64,000 nucleotides of DNA from Bacillus sp. 1NLA3E (GCF_000242895.2 NC_021171.1:3196001-3260000), one strand, 5' to 3'; numbered from the stretch's first letter, positions 28,887 to 39,782 are shown. Notes: generated by a model from the letters alone, not told the origin. A program made the numbers and translations.

Positions 28887-29786
28887 TTATAGTAAAAAAA
28901 AGGAAGGTTTATTGATCATAACTTGTTCACCAAAGCCTGAGCGAAACATGGCTTTTTCTCCAGCACGAATGATATGCCCTTTATGCATTGTAACAACCAA
29001 TCTATGATTATGATAATGAAACATTTCCATTTCTGCAATTTGTCTTTTTTCATGATCCATTAAATAGAAATTATAGCTTAGTTCTCCGCCATGGAGAAGA
29101 TTGGATTTTAGCGGGTAAATTCCAATTTTCGCGAGAATCTGTTTTGGAATCGGCTGATGTTCAGAGATTTCATCTGCTAGCGATGGAATTTTTTCGGTTA
29201 GTGTTAATTTCCGCCAAGTATTAATTAACTGCTGCTTTGCCTTCCCTTCATCTTTTGTAAAGATTGGGATTAATGGACAATTGTACGGAAAAAGCGCCTC
29301 ACGGACCCATCCCCATGGGACCATAAAGAGTTCTGTCACATCTTCAATTTCTACAAAAATAGCTGGAATCCTTTCCTTTTTACATTTTCTTATGAAGGAT
29401 GGCGTAAGCAATCGGACTGGGATTCTTGCAGCAATAATGTAATCAATCGGGCATGTGTTTAGATTTGTTTGCTTCCTCTTCATTTTAAGAGAAAAATCAT
29501 TCTCATATTTAATATCTACAGTGGTCAGAATAGTGGTGCAACCCTTCTTGATGAATTGCTCTAAAAAATATTGTCTTGTTTCCTGAAATGGCCTATCTTC
29601 AGAAATTTGTTGATCAAAAAAAACATAGGTTGGTGTCATAATAAAAGGTTCTGCATCCATTCTCATGTGGGTCAATTTCTTAAAAGAAGAAAGAACTGAG
29701 GTGATTCTGTCATGTTTAACTAAAAAAGAAGTCGTTGTTATGTTTTGTTCAGATAACACATTAGCATTTTCAATGATATAAGTCAT
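28887..29786 (-). CDS. unrecognised protein with amidohydrolase-like N-terminus lacking metal ligands
   Basis: A 299-aa protein I do not recognise from B. subtilis. The first 90 residues resemble the start of amidohydrolase-superfamily proteins (YIIENANVLSEQ, FLVKHDRITSVLSSFKK, FIMTPTYVFFDQQ, then KKGCTTILTTVD). The metal-binding HxH expected after the first strand is replaced by FFDQQ, and no other conserved metal His cluster is evident. The C-terminus (MEMFHYHNHRLVVTMHKGHII) looks like a small beta domain. It is 22 bases upstream of ypiA and could be co-transcribed with it. Not likely to be a hydrolase; function unknown. Confidence 0.7.
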   Translation of the reverse strand: MTYIIENANVLSEQNITTTSFLVKHDRITSVLSSFKKLTHMRMDAEPFIMTPTYVFFDQQISEDRPFQETRQYFLEQFIKKGCTTILTTVDIKYENDFSLKMKRKQTNLNTCPIDYIIAARIPVRLLTPSFIRKCKKERIPAIFVEIEDVTELFMVPWGWVREALFPYNCPLIPIFTKDEGKAKQQLINTWRKLTLTEKIPSLADEISEHQPIPKQILAKIGIYPLKSNLLHGGELSYNFYLMDHEKRQIAEMEMFHYHNHRLVVTMHKGHIIRAGEKAMFRSGFGEQVMINKPSFFLL

Positions 29787-29871
29787 AAAACCACCCTCTT
29801 TAAACGGTCTTATGACAAGCTATGAGGAATTTTTGAAAATATGACTTAAATCCCTTGATCTTTTTATCATA

Positions 29872-30058
29872 AGCTCTGTTAAACTAGCATGTTGATTTCC
29901 GTTCCAGGCGCTTCGCTTTCCGCGGGGCGGGCGGTGAGCCTCCTCGTCGCATACGCTCCTGCGGGGTCTCACCTGTCCCGCTGCTCCCACAGGAGTCTTC
30001 GCGCCTTCCACTCCAATCAACATTGTGCAAAAAATCAACATTGTACTTTAACATAGCC
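29872..30058 (+). repeat. GC-rich inverted-repeat element, family A copy 3
   Basis: A 187-bp copy with arms AGCTCTGTTAAA and TTTAACATAGCC, the core from TTGATTTCCGTTCC to CTCCAATCAAC, and the trailing direct repeat CAACATTG ... CAACATTG. It lies between the aroA terminator and the upstream region of the 28887 gene. Confidence 0.87.
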
Positions 30059-30075
30059 TTATTATAAAAGAAAAA

Positions 30076-30102
30076 CAGGGCTAGGGGAAATCCTAGCGCC
30101 TG
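30076..30102 (-). terminator. rho-independent terminator after aroA
   Basis: Minus strand CAGGCGCTAGG and CCTAGCCCTG pair with one bulge, followed by TTTTTC. Confidence 0.85.
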
Positions 30103-30107
30103 CCTTT

Positions 30108-31397
30108 TTAACGGTAAAGCTTATTTAAATCTTGAAAGAAGGTAGGATATGAAACAGAGATCGCTTCAGCATCTTCTAGCTTAACCTCTCCTCGACAAAC
30201 TAACGCAGCCACCGCCAACATCATTCCGATTCGATGGTCACCATGACTATGTACTTCACCAGATGTAAGGGCTGTTTTCCCGGTAATCACCATTCCATCG
30301 TCTGTTGCCTCGATTGATGCGCCCAGCTTTGAAAGTTCACCGGCAACCGTATCAATTCTATTTGTTTCTTTCACTTTTAACTCATGTGCATCTTTTATAA
30401 CCGTTTGGCCATCTGCTTGTGATGCTAGCAAAGCTATAATTGGTATCTCATCGATGAGTCTTGGAATCATATCTCCTTCAATGGTCGTTCCCTTTAATTG
30501 AGATGTTTTAATGATAATATCACCAGTCGGCTCTGCCTCATCTATACCCTTTGAAAGGATGGTAATATTTGCACCCATATCTTTCATCACATCAATGATT
30601 CCAGTTCGGGTTGGATTTAATCCTACATTTTTTAAGAGAATTTCACTATTCGGGATAATGGCTCCTGCAACAAGGAAAAACGCCGCTGATGAAATATCTC
30701 CAGGTACTTTGAAATCACATCCAGTTAAAGTCTGGCCACCACTAATCTTAACTGTGAGTCCATCACTTTCTACTTCCCCACCAAAGTGTCTGATCATTCG
30801 CTCAGTGTGGTCTCTTGTTTTAGCTGGTTCATGGATTGTTGTTGTTCCCTTAGCCTGTAGCCCAGCAAACAATATCGAGGATTTTACTTGAGCACTTGCA
30901 ACAGGTAAACGGTAATCAATCGCGGTTAACTCGCCTCCCCTAATGGAAATAGGGGTGAATTCGCCATTATTTTTCCCATCAATTTTCGCACCCATTAATG
31001 ACAAAGGCTTCACAACTCTTGTCATCGGTCTCCTGCCTATTGAATGGTCACCAACTAAAATATTGTGAAAAGGTCTTCCAGCTAGGATTCCCATCAATAA
31101 GCGAATGGTGGTACCTGAATTTCCCACATCTAATATGTCCGTAGGTTCTTTTAGCCCTGACAAGCCATTACCCAAAATGGTAACCTGATTGTCTTCTTGA
31201 TTTATCGTTACTCCCAATTTTTGAAAACAAGAAATGGTACTTAAACAATCTTCTCCTAGTAGAAAATTGGTCACTTTAGTTGTTCCGTTCGCGATTGATC
31301 CAAACATGACAGCACGATGTGAAATTGACTTATCCCCAGGGATTTGTATCTCACCTTGCAATCCTGTGGCATTTATCTGTAATTGTAATTGTCCCAT
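30108..31397 (-). CDS. aroA: 5-enolpyruvylshikimate-3-phosphate synthase
   Basis: Shikimate pathway enzyme joining shikimate-3-phosphate and PEP. The 429-aa protein has the PEP-binding [16 protein letters not shown] and the family motif [19 protein letters not shown]. The sequence resembles the Gram-positive class II group. In B. subtilis nomenclature this locus is called aroE. Last gene of the aroC-aroB-aroH-hisC-tyrA-aroA cluster. Confidence 0.96.
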   Translation of the reverse strand: MGQLQLQINATGLQGEIQIPGDKSISHRAVMFGSIANGTTKVTNFLLGEDCLSTISCFQKLGVTINQEDNQVTILGNGLSGLKEPTDILDVGNSGTTIRLLMGILAGRPFHNILVGDHSIGRRPMTRVVKPLSLMGAKIDGKNNGEFTPISIRGGELTAIDYRLPVASAQVKSSILFAGLQAKGTTTIHEPAKTRDHTERMIRHFGGEVESDGLTVKISGGQTLTGCDFKVPGDISSAAFFLVAGAIIPNSEILLKNVGLNPTRTGIIDVMKDMGANITILSKGIDEAEPTGDIIIKTSQLKGTTIEGDMIPRLIDEIPIIALLASQADGQTVIKDAHELKVKETNRIDTVAGELSKLGASIEATDDGMVITGKTALTSGEVHSHGDHRIGMMLAVAALVCRGEVKLEDAEAISVSYPTFFQDLNKLYR

Positions 31398-31414
31398 TTT
31401 ATCACCCTATTCAT

Positions 31415-32521
31415 TTATGGTCCAACAGAAGTTTCGAAGTCAGTGTATCTTTTAATACATTGTTCAGCACGAATACGGTCTTCTTCAGTTTGAAAGCTGA
31501 TCACCAATACCCCGTAAACCTCTTCACGTGTTTCAAGAATCCGAATGTTGGTAATGCTGATATCCTCTTTTGCCAAATACCCGGTAATTTCTGAAATAAC
31601 ACCGGGGTAATCAGGAACATCTACAAACAAATCGTAAAACGCTGGAATTGCGCCTTTGTCTTTTACAGGCAAATCATCCCTAAACTGTTTTGCAGTAAGA
31701 AAATACTGATAGATGTCTTCCCCATTTTCTTTTTCTAACATGGTTGTCACACGTTCCATCTCCGTGATCCATTCTTGGAATATCTCAAGCAAAATAGGTT
31801 TGTTATGGAGTAGAATATCACGCCACATTTCAGGGCTGCTAGAAGCGATCCTAGTGATATCCCGAAATCCACCTGCTGCTAGTCGTGTAACTAAATGCTG
31901 GTCTTGACTTGAACGCTCTGCTTGATGAACAAGAGAGGCAGCAATCACATGTGGAAAATGACTGATTACACCTGTCATATAATCATGTTCCTCAGGGGAA
32001 ACAATCAGGAATTTTGCTTTTGTTCCTTCTAGCCAAGCCTTTAATTTATCTACATGCAAAGAATTAGTACCTTGACTAGGAGTTAATAAATAAAAGGCAT
32101 TTTCAAAAAGGATGGGTTTAGCTGCTGTAACTCCGCTTTTATGGGAACCCGCCATCGGGTGTCCTCCAATAAAAGTTATTCCTTTTTCGGTGAGACAAGT
32201 TGCTGTTTGAACTATTTTTGTTTTCGTACTACCAGCATCTGTTATGATAACATCTTTTTTTAATGACATATTGGAAAGATCCCGAATAATCTTTTCAGCA
32301 ACGTTTACTGGTGTGGCAATGATAATTAAGTCCGCAACCGTTGCACCGGGGCCAATTTCATCTACCGTTTCATCTACGACACCCAACATTTTTGCAAGTT
32401 TTCTTTGTTTCTCATTTACATCATACCCTATAACAACAGAATTCTTATGGGTATGTTTAATAGAAAGAGCCAGGGATCCGCCAATCAGCCCCAGCCCTAT
32501 CACAAATACATTGCCGCGCAA
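31415..32521 (-). CDS. tyrA: Prephenate dehydrogenase with ACT domain
   Basis: Tyrosine branch enzyme. The 368-aa protein has an N-terminal NAD-binding GLGLIGGSL, GGHPMAGSHKSG in the active-site region, and a C-terminal ACT domain (about 295-365, LFVDVPDYPGVISEITGYLA) that should bind an amino acid effector. Lies 17 bases before aroA. Confidence 0.95.
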   Translation of the reverse strand: MRGNVFVIGLGLIGGSLALSIKHTHKNSVVIGYDVNEKQRKLAKMLGVVDETVDEIGPGATVADLIIIATPVNVAEKIIRDLSNMSLKKDVIITDAGSTKTKIVQTATCLTEKGITFIGGHPMAGSHKSGVTAAKPILFENAFYLLTPSQGTNSLHVDKLKAWLEGTKAKFLIVSPEEHDYMTGVISHFPHVIAASLVHQAERSSQDQHLVTRLAAGGFRDITRIASSSPEMWRDILLHNKPILLEIFQEWITEMERVTTMLEKENGEDIYQYFLTAKQFRDDLPVKDKGAIPAFYDLFVDVPDYPGVISEITGYLAKEDISITNIRILETREEVYGVLVISFQTEEDRIRAEQCIKRYTDFETSVGP

Positions 32522-32540
32522 ACGACCACCCCCACATTTA

Positions 32541-33647
32541 TTACGATTTACTAGAGGTCGCCTTTACTTGAAGAAGTTGATTCATTTCCGCAAGAACACC
32601 CTCATTTTGCTCTTTTGAGCCAACAGTAATTCTAACAGCTGTTGGAAATCCAAGTGCTTTTCCAGAACGAACAATAAAGCCTCTTTCCATTAAATACTGA
32701 AAAACTTCGTTTCCATCAAGTTTAAAATCAATTAAGATGAAATTTCCTTGTGAAGGAAAATAGTCTAAATGGTTTTCCTGACAGAATTGATAGAACTGCT
32801 CAAGTCCTGCACGGTTTTTTTGTTTACAGTCGTCGATAAAGGTTTGATCTTCTAAAGCGGCTTTTGCTGCAATTTGTCCAAATGTATTCACGTTAAATGG
32901 CTCTCTAACAGGTTCTAACGCTTTAATAACAGCCGGATTTGCTACACCATAACCAACCCTTAGGCTTGCTAATCCATATATTTTAGAAAAAGTTCTAAGT
33001 ACGATTAAATTTTTGTAAGTGTCAACAAGCTTGACCGAATCGATATAGTCTTCTGCCGTAACGTATTCGAAATAGGCTTCATCAAAAACAACCAGAACGT
33101 CCTGCGGAACTTGCTTAAGAAAGCTAACAAGTTTTTCACCATTAATATAAGTTCCTGTAGGATTATTTGGACTACAAATCCAAACTATTTTTGTTTTTTG
33201 ATCGATAGCCCTTAACATGTCGTCTAAATCATGGTCACCATTTTTTAATGGGATTTCGCGAACTTCTGCCCCTTCAATGACAGCATTATGTCGGTATTGT
33301 GAAAACGTTGGAGCTGCCATTACTGTGTTTGAATCTGGCGTTAATAATGAACGCGAGATAATTTGAATGATATTATCTGAACCATTTCCAAAAATAAGTT
33401 GTTCAGGCCCCACATGTATATGTTTTGAAACAGCATCTCTTAAATTCGTTGCATGTCCATCACAATATATTTCTAAAGATTTAACAGAATTTTGGAGCGC
33501 AGTAATAACGTTTTTTGAGCAACCATATGGATTTTCATTAGAAGCTAGCTTTACAATTTCATTTAAGCCAAATTGCCGTTTAACTTCATCAATTGATCTC
33601 CCCGGTTGATATGGATGCAAATCTAATATTTGTTCTTTCCATTTCAT
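32541..33647 (-). CDS. hisC: Histidinol-phosphate / aromatic aminotransferase
   Basis: PLP enzyme serving histidine synthesis and, in B. subtilis, aromatic amino acid transamination. Motifs include [29 protein letters not shown] and the PLP-lysine region [15 protein letters not shown]. The ATG at 33647 follows GAGGTG and gives 368 aa. It directly follows aroH, with no trp genes between. Confidence 0.94.
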   Translation of the reverse strand: MKWKEQILDLHPYQPGRSIDEVKRQFGLNEIVKLASNENPYGCSKNVITALQNSVKSLEIYCDGHATNLRDAVSKHIHVGPEQLIFGNGSDNIIQIISRSLLTPDSNTVMAAPTFSQYRHNAVIEGAEVREIPLKNGDHDLDDMLRAIDQKTKIVWICSPNNPTGTYINGEKLVSFLKQVPQDVLVVFDEAYFEYVTAEDYIDSVKLVDTYKNLIVLRTFSKIYGLASLRVGYGVANPAVIKALEPVREPFNVNTFGQIAAKAALEDQTFIDDCKQKNRAGLEQFYQFCQENHLDYFPSQGNFILIDFKLDGNEVFQYLMERGFIVRSGKALGFPTAVRITVGSKEQNEGVLAEMNQLLQVKATSSKS

Positions 33648-33737
33648 TTTTTTCACCTCATATAACAATCTTATTTCCTAACAACGCTCTTTTTGAATAG
33701 GTTTTTGTTCGAAGAAGTCTAAATGAATGTTGTTTTA

Positions 33738-34109
33738 TCAGTTCTTGGAGGTATGTAAATCAGGTCTTAATACTTCAGCACCATCTAAATAAGTATGAAT
33801 GATTTCCTCCTGCACCCTACTTGTATTAACATGCATCATCACTCTGATGCATTTTTTTAATCCACTTGGCACTGGAATCTCAGTCATACACATGACTGGG
33901 ACATATGTCCAACCTTCGATCAGACGTACCGCCTTCGCTGGAAAAGTAGCGCTGACATCTTCTGTAACTGAGATAAATATTGAAGCAACATCATTAGAAG
34001 AAATCTGATTTTCTTGAATCATTTGCCTTAATAATCTTTCTGTAGCCGAGACAATTTCCCCATCATTGTCTTCTTTAACGGTGATAGCTCCCCTCACCCC
34101 ACGGATCAT
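33738..34109 (-). CDS. aroH: Chorismate mutase, AroH type
   Basis: A 123-aa monofunctional chorismate mutase of the trimeric Bacillus type. Active-site residues R6, E77 and R89 match the known Arg7, Glu78 and Arg90 with a one-residue offset. It follows aroB by 20 bases. Confidence 0.96.
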   Translation of the reverse strand: MIRGVRGAITVKEDNDGEIVSATERLLRQMIQENQISSNDVASIFISVTEDVSATFPAKAVRLIEGWTYVPVMCMTEIPVPSGLKKCIRVMMHVNTSRVQEEIIHTYLDGAEVLRPDLHTSKN

Positions 34110-34129
34110 TCAAATTTCCCCCTTTGTTC

Positions 34130-35200
34130 CTAAAAATCAGTCAAACTTTTTAATAACATATTATCTGTAACTTCATACAATTTTGCTTCTCCAACCCGGT
34201 TTAACAAAACAAATCTCACCTTTTGCCCGACAGATTTTTTGTCTTGTTTCATCCTGCTTAGTAAATGTTCAGGAGACAATCCAGTTGGTAAAGTGATTAG
34301 ATAACCTAATTTTTCGAGCCATGAAGTAAATTCTTCCTCATTAAAAATCAACCCAGTTATTTGCTTACTTAATTTTAAAGCAAATACCATCCCAATGATA
34401 ACTGCTTCTCCATGACTAATTACTCCATACCCACATTCTGCTTCAATTGCATGACCTAGTGTGTGACCAAAATTCAAAAAGGCTCTAACACCTGTTTCCT
34501 TCTCATCTTCAGTAACAATAGAACCTTTAATTTCAATTCCCCGTACTAATGCGCGTTGAAGAGTGTCACCTGCTAAATCATTTGTACCTACAATATTCGT
34601 ACGAATCCAATCATAAAAGATTGGGTCTTGGATTAATGCGTGTTTAATAATTTCGGCAAATCCTGACCTTTTCTCTTTAATTGGAAGGGAACTTAGAAAA
34701 TTCAAATCATAAAATACTGCTTCTGGCTGATGAAAGGCACCAATCATATTTTTTCCTAATGGATGATTAATGGCAACTTTCCCACCCACTGCACTATCAT
34801 GAGCTAGGATGGTCGTTGGCACTTGAATAAACGGGATTCCTCGCATATAACTTGCCGCAACAAATCCTGACAAATCACCTACCACTCCACCACCAAAGGA
34901 GATAATTAAAGACTTACGATCTAACTTCTGCTCTAGTGCATAGGTTAAGCAATCATAATAAACCTCAAATGTTTTGGCCGTCTCTCCACTTGGAACTAGA
35001 AAACAAGCTGTCTCTAAATCAGACAGCTCAGATTTTAGTGTAGATAAATAAAGGTTTCCAACTGTTTGATCGGTTATGATTAATATGGAAGAAACTTCAG
35101 GTATGTTTTCTTTTATAAAGGTTTGCAGACCTGAGGTAACACCCGAACCAATATAAACGGAATATTGTTTTGATTTGGTTTGGATCTGTACCGTTTCCAT
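34130..35200 (-). CDS. aroB: 3-dehydroquinate synthase
   Basis: NAD- and metal-dependent second step of the shikimate pathway. The 356-aa protein has SFGGGVVGDLSGFVAASYMRG, PTTILAHDSAVGGKVAIN and FGHTLGHAIE with metal-binding His. Its ATG overlaps the aroC stop (TAATG). Confidence 0.97.
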   Translation of the reverse strand: METVQIQTKSKQYSVYIGSGVTSGLQTFIKENIPEVSSILIITDQTVGNLYLSTLKSELSDLETACFLVPSGETAKTFEVYYDCLTYALEQKLDRKSLIISFGGGVVGDLSGFVAASYMRGIPFIQVPTTILAHDSAVGGKVAINHPLGKNMIGAFHQPEAVFYDLNFLSSLPIKEKRSGFAEIIKHALIQDPIFYDWIRTNIVGTNDLAGDTLQRALVRGIEIKGSIVTEDEKETGVRAFLNFGHTLGHAIEAECGYGVISHGEAVIIGMVFALKLSKQITGLIFNEEEFTSWLEKLGYLITLPTGLSPEHLLSRMKQDKKSVGQKVRFVLLNRVGEAKLYEVTDNMLLKSLTDF

Positions 35201-36372
35201 TAAAAATTCCTCGCATATTCTCGATACTGGCGAACCTGCTCGGCAAGAGTATCAAAACGATCAGAATAAAATTGATCAACGATTGCTGCTGCTAACTCCC
35301 ACGCAACGGCACTTTCTGCAACTACAGCAGCAGCAGGAACTGCACAGCTATCGGAACGTTCAATGCTAGCAGAAAAAGGTTCTTTTGTTTCAATATCAAC
35401 ACTTTGTAACGGTTTATACAATGTTGGAATAGGTTTCATGACTCCTCTGACAACAATTGGCATTCCTGTTGTCATTCCACCCTCAAAACCGCCAAGGCGG
35501 TTAGTTTTGCGAGAATAGCCATTTTCCTTGTCCCAAATAATTTCATCATGAACTTCACTGCCTGGTTTTCTTGCTGACTCAAAGCCAATCCCAAACTCTA
35601 CACCTTTAAAAGCATTAATACTAATGATTGCAGTAGCGACTTTTGCATCTAGTTTGCGATCATAGTGAACATAACTTCCCACACCAGATGGCATTCCTTC
35701 TACTATTACCTCAACCACTCCACCGATTGAATCACCATTTTGTTTGGCATTATCAATCGCATCCATCATTTTTTTCTCTGCGACTGGGTCAATACAACGA
35801 ACAGGAGAGTTCTCTGTTTTTTCAGCTAACTCAGCAATAGATTGATAGTGTGTTTCTGTTGCTTTAACTCCGCCAATTTCAATTACATGAGATGCAATTT
35901 CAATTCCTAGTAATGACAGAAGTTTTTTGGCAACTGCCCCAGCAGCAACCCTTACGGTAGTTTCTCTGGCCGAAGATCTTTCCAAAACATTTCTCATATC
36001 ACGGTGACCATATTTCAAAGCCCCATTTAAATCGGCATGTCCTGGTCTCGGTCTAGAAATCTTCCTTTTCACATCATTTTCATCTTCTTGGTCCAATGGC
36101 GCTTGTCCCATTATGGTTGTCCAATGCTTCCAGTCATTATTTTCAACAACAAGTGCAATTGGAGAACCAAGTGTTAATCCATGTCGTACGCCTGCCATAA
36201 TTTCAGCAGTATCCTTTTCGATTTGCATTCTGCGGCCTCTTCCATGGCCTTTTTGTCTCCGATGCAGTTGATCATTTATGTCTTCTGCAACAAGAGGCAT
36301 CCCAGCAGGAACACCATCTAAAATGGTAGTTAATTGGGGACCATGCGATTCCCCGGCTGTCAAATATCTCAT
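35200..36372 (-). CDS. aroC: Chorismate synthase
   Basis: FMN-dependent last step to chorismate. It begins [20 protein letters not shown] and contains [33 protein letters not shown] and [12 protein letters not shown]. The ATG at 36372 follows AAGGAGGAAAG; the 390-aa length equals the B. subtilis protein (named aroF there). First gene of the aromatic cluster here; cheR, found upstream of it in B. subtilis, is absent. Confidence 0.97.
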   Translation of the reverse strand: MRYLTAGESHGPQLTTILDGVPAGMPLVAEDINDQLHRRQKGHGRGRRMQIEKDTAEIMAGVRHGLTLGSPIALVVENNDWKHWTTIMGQAPLDQEDENDVKRKISRPRPGHADLNGALKYGHRDMRNVLERSSARETTVRVAAGAVAKKLLSLLGIEIASHVIEIGGVKATETHYQSIAELAEKTENSPVRCIDPVAEKKMMDAIDNAKQNGDSIGGVVEVIVEGMPSGVGSYVHYDRKLDAKVATAIISINAFKGVEFGIGFESARKPGSEVHDEIIWDKENGYSRKTNRLGGFEGGMTTGMPIVVRGVMKPIPTLYKPLQSVDIETKEPFSASIERSDSCAVPAAAVVAESAVAWELAAAIVDQFYSDRFDTLAEQVRQYREYARNF

Positions 36373-36418
36373 TATTCTTTCCTCCTTCAACTCATTAAAG
36401 GATTATGGATTATGGATT

Positions 36419-36427
36419 AATATAACA
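36419..36427 (-). promoter_or_regulatory. possible extended -10 promoter for the aroC cluster
   Basis: TGTTATATT on the minus strand, 47 bases before the aroC ATG. Just downstream, GGATTAT is repeated about 2.7 times on the plus strand (36402-36420). Weak call. Confidence 0.35.
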
Positions 36428-36562
36428 CACGACACCTAAAATAAAAATAGTAAAAATTTAAAAATTGCAAAATTTAATATCACGATAGTATTCATTTTAA
36501 CACGACCGACAGGTCCTGTAAAAACCAACAATCCATTCACCTAACTGGAAACGGATACAAAA

Positions 36563-36593
36563 AAAAGCACCTGTAATAGCTACAAGTGCTTTT
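36563..36593 (-). terminator. rho-independent terminator of ndk
   Basis: AAAAGCAC-TTGTA pairs with TTACAG-GTGCTTTT on the minus strand, followed by T8. Confidence 0.9.
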
Positions 36594-36605
36594 CTAGAAA
36601 ATAAT

Positions 36606-37052
36606 TTAATAAATCCACTCATTAACTAACTTAGTGTACTCTACTAACTCAGTTTCTTTAAAGAATAAACCGATTTCGCGGACCGCACTCTCTGGTGAAT
36701 CTGAACCATGGATAATATTTTTCCCAACAGTTACCCCGAAATCACCACGAATCGTTCCTGGAAGAGCATCTTTAGGATTCGTTGCACCCATCATAAGACG
36801 AGCAGTAGAAATTACATTTTCTCCTTGCCAAACCATTGCAAACACTGGTCCAGATGTAATAAATTCAACTAACTCTCCAAAAAAAGGACGCTCCTTATGT
36901 TCTCCATAATGTTGCTCAGCAAGTTCAGTTGGGATGCTCATCAATTTTGCTCCAGCAAGTTGAAAACCTTTTTTCTCAAAACGTGAAACAATTTCACCGA
37001 TTAAATTACGTTGAACTCCATCTGGCTTTACCATTAAAAAAGTTTTTTCCAT
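36606..37052 (-). CDS. ndk: Nucleoside diphosphate kinase
   Basis: Transfers phosphate from ATP to NDPs. It starts [20 protein letters not shown] and has the phospho-histidine H115 in NIIHGSDS. The ATG at 37052 follows AGGAGTGGAG and gives 148 aa, the family length; 23 further open codons upstream are not part of the family. Confidence 0.97.
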   Translation of the reverse strand: MEKTFLMVKPDGVQRNLIGEIVSRFEKKGFQLAGAKLMSIPTELAEQHYGEHKERPFFGELVEFITSGPVFAMVWQGENVISTARLMMGATNPKDALPGTIRGDFGVTVGKNIIHGSDSPESAVREIGLFFKETELVEYTKLVNEWIY

Positions 37053-37143
37053 ATACTCCACTCCTAGAATCTTATGTATAGTGGACTGCCAGTTTGTAGC
37101 AGTCCATGAAAATATTAACATTGTTTTAGAAATATCGCAAATA

Positions 37144-38106
37144 TTAGAATTTTCGTTTTCCGATATACAATGCTATTTCACGTAAGGCTTTCTTGGCTTT
37201 GTTTTGAGGAAGATCTTCAAGAATAGTAAGTGCTTTATCCAAATAGCGGTCGCTTAATGCTAATGAGCGTTTAATGGCGTCCGAGTTATTTACTAGATGA
37301 ATAATTTGTTCGATTTCAACCCGTCCAGTATGCTCATTGACATTAACGATCTTCTGTTTAATCTGTGGGTTTTCCATTGCATAAAGAGCAGGAAGAGTAA
37401 TATTTCCTTGTATCAAGTCCCCACCAGCAGGCTTTCCAAGTTCTTTTTCTGTAGAAGTGAAATCTAACACATCGTCAATAATTTGAAATGACATCCCAAC
37501 ATAATATCCAAACCGGAACAATTTTTTATGGATTTCTTCTTCAACATTTGATGCTACAGCACCTAACTGGCAACTCGCAGCAATAAGTAAAGCAGTCTTC
37601 CGTTTAATTCTACGCATATAATCTCTCATATTTTGATCGTATCGGTATTTATCTTTTATTTGCTCGATCTCACCTAGACATAATTCAACCATTGTATTTG
37701 ATAAAATTTTATGTGCCAATGGATTATTAATGTTGGTCATAAGTTCAAGTGCACGGGCAAAAATATAGTCTCCTGTATACATCGCGATCCGATTGTCCCA
37801 CTTAGCCTTTATGGTAGGCTTGCCCCGTCTCAGTTCTGCATCGTCAATGACATCATCATGCACTAAACTGGCCGTATGTATAAGTTCTAAAGTAACTGCA
37901 ACATTTTTGATTACGTTAATATCATAGTCACCGAACCTCCCTGCAAGTAAAACAAAAACTGGGCGAATTCTTTTCCCCCCGGCCTTTAGCAAATGCAAGG
38001 ATGCTTGGCGCAATAAAGGAGCTTGTGTGTCCATTGTCTCCTCAAGCTCTTTTTCAATGACATTGATATCCGAATTCAAAAATGAATACACCATCTTAAA
38101 TTTCAT
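37144..38106 (-). CDS. hepT: Heptaprenyl diphosphate synthase component II
   Basis: Catalytic subunit making the menaquinone-7 side chain. The 320-aa trans-prenyltransferase has the first Asp-rich motif DDVIDD (84-89), GGKRIRP near 43, and the second Asp-rich DDVLDF. Works with HepS (component I). Operon hepS-menG-hepT. Confidence 0.96.
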   Translation of the reverse strand: MKFKMVYSFLNSDINVIEKELEETMDTQAPLLRQASLHLLKAGGKRIRPVFVLLAGRFGDYDINVIKNVAVTLELIHTASLVHDDVIDDAELRRGKPTIKAKWDNRIAMYTGDYIFARALELMTNINNPLAHKILSNTMVELCLGEIEQIKDKYRYDQNMRDYMRRIKRKTALLIAASCQLGAVASNVEEEIHKKLFRFGYYVGMSFQIIDDVLDFTSTEKELGKPAGGDLIQGNITLPALYAMENPQIKQKIVNVNEHTGRVEIEQIIHLVNNSDAIKRSLALSDRYLDKALTILEDLPQNKAKKALREIALYIGKRKF

Positions 38107-38181
38107 CTTGTATCCACCCAGCTTTGAATCTATCTATTTTTCGTTGCAATTGTAAACTGTGCCACAATATTTTACTTGCTT

Positions 38182-38886
38182 TTATTTCTTTTCCCCAATA
38201 TGGCACGCAGCCACTCCACCACTATAAGGTTTAAAAAGAACATTGATAAAACCAGCATCTTCAAACATCTTTTTCAACTCTCTCATACCAGGAAAATCAC
38301 GTGCGGACTCTTGCAGCCATGAGTATTCTTTATAGCTTTTTGCAAAGACCCTACCAAATAACGGCATGATAAATCTAAAGTAAAAGTAGTAAAGCTGTTT
38401 AAACCCAAACATCGTTGGTTGTGAGGTTTCTAAACAAACAGCTATTCCTCCGGGTTTTAATACCCGATTCATTTCTTTTAACACCTGCAAATAGTCAGGT
38501 ACATTTCTTAATCCAAATCCAATAGTTACATAATCAAAGTGATTATCTTTAAATGGTAATTCCATCGCGTTCCCATGGATCAGGGTTATATTTTTCAATT
38601 TAAGCTCATTAACCTTATCCTGCCCAATTTTCAACATATTCTTACTAAAATCAAGACCAACCACTTCACCCGTAGGGCCAACAGCATCGGCCATTGCGAT
38701 TGTCCAATCAGCTGTACCGCAACATACATCAAGGGCTACCGAACCTTTTTGAACCTTCATCCGACCCATTGTGTCTTTTCGCCATTTTTTATGTTGTTGA
38801 AAGCTGATAACAGAATTCATTTTATCGTAATTATGATAAATTTTTTCAAACACATTATGGACACGTTCTTCTTTGGATTGTTGCAT
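38182..38886 (-). CDS. menG: Demethylmenaquinone methyltransferase
   Basis: SAM-dependent C-methylation that finishes menaquinone (MenG/UbiE; called menH in B. subtilis). The 234-aa protein has the SAM loop [24 protein letters not shown] and [17 protein letters not shown]. It lies between hepS (3 bases) and hepT. Confidence 0.96.
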   Translation of the reverse strand: MQQSKEERVHNVFEKIYHNYDKMNSVISFQQHKKWRKDTMGRMKVQKGSVALDVCCGTADWTIAMADAVGPTGEVVGLDFSKNMLKIGQDKVNELKLKNITLIHGNAMELPFKDNHFDYVTIGFGLRNVPDYLQVLKEMNRVLKPGGIAVCLETSQPTMFGFKQLYYFYFRFIMPLFGRVFAKSYKEYSWLQESARDFPGMRELKKMFEDAGFINVLFKPYSGGVAACHIGEKK

Positions 38887-38889
38887 TAC

Positions 38890-39711
38890 TTACCCTTCTT
38901 CCACAAAAGTTTTGATCATGGCTTGATGCCGGTCCACGATAGAATGAATCCTCTGCTTTAGCAGATCATTTAAATGAGGGAAATCCCCTTCTCCTAGGTT
39001 CATCAAATGCATAGCATGGTTTATAGCCTGATCGAAAACATGTAACACATTTTTTTGCTGTTTTTGGGAAATTCCCTTCCGATTTAAATCATCTTGATCG
39101 GTAATTAATTTCTTAAAGGCTTCAAATCCCACTGAAGAACCCGTTTTAATAAATTGATTTTTTTCAAGTAATAATCTTTTTACTAACAAAAAGTTCAATG
39201 TAAAGTCACTCCAAAGGTTGACCTGAAAAAAATTAGTAAGCTTTTCAAATAATGCACCTTCAATGACTTTAAAACTGTTAAGTATTTGATCAATATTATT
39301 AAATTGGAATTGTTCATAGACCATAATCTTATGCTCGTTAATTTCTTTTACTCCTTTTGATAACTCACGTATTAAAGAAATATTGTTAATTTCCGAGAGG
39401 TGTTTATAATATAAACCACTGAAGTAGTCACCGGCTAATACCGTTAGCTGCTGACTCTGCAAATCCTCTTCAATTGAGTGAGATCGAACATAGTCATGGG
39501 TATCAAGGGCCAATTGAATTAACATCGTAGCAGTTATATAAGTGTTCGTTTCAATATCCGCTAAATTTAGCTGATCAAAAATCAAGATTAGTAACAAAAG
39601 CTTATCTTCATCAATAATAGGTGCATCAATATTTTTAACCAAATAAGGATGATTTGCTCTTTGTTCAATAAGTTCTTTCAACTCAGCTAATTTCGATTGT
39701 ATTTCATACAA
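38890..39711 (-). CDS. hepS: Heptaprenyl diphosphate synthase component I
   Basis: Regulatory/substrate-binding partner of HepT. Poorly conserved family, identified by ADHPYL-type HPYLVKNIDAPIIDEDKLLLL and QLTVLAGDYFSGLYYKHLSE, and by its place before menG-hepT. A GTG at 39720 abuts its AAGG box, so I choose the TTG at 39711, 6 bases from AAGGGTG, giving 273 aa starting MYEIQSKLAEL. Confidence 0.9.
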   Translation of the reverse strand: MYEIQSKLAELKELIEQRANHPYLVKNIDAPIIDEDKLLLLILIFDQLNLADIETNTYITATMLIQLALDTHDYVRSHSIEEDLQSQQLTVLAGDYFSGLYYKHLSEINNISLIRELSKGVKEINEHKIMVYEQFQFNNIDQILNSFKVIEGALFEKLTNFFQVNLWSDFTLNFLLVKRLLLEKNQFIKTGSSVGFEAFKKLITDQDDLNRKGISQKQQKNVLHVFDQAINHAMHLMNLGEGDFPHLNDLLKQRIHSIVDRHQAMIKTFVEEG

Positions 39712-39782
39712 AATAATCACCCTTGTTCCCCGAAGATATATAAATTAAACTCCTTTAAATTAAGGAGATTTTATCCGTACAT

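Noticed and set aside
30511-30891. 126-aa plus-strand ORF opposite aroA
   Set aside because: Shadow of a well-supported gene on the other strand; no ribosome-binding site.
33648-33737. TRAP-binding triplet repeats between aroH and hisC
   Set aside because: Only isolated TAG/GAG triplets are present; no regularly spaced series.
36402-36420. GGATTAT tandem repeat as a CRISPR or iteron array
   Set aside because: Fewer than three short units, no spacers; too small for either.
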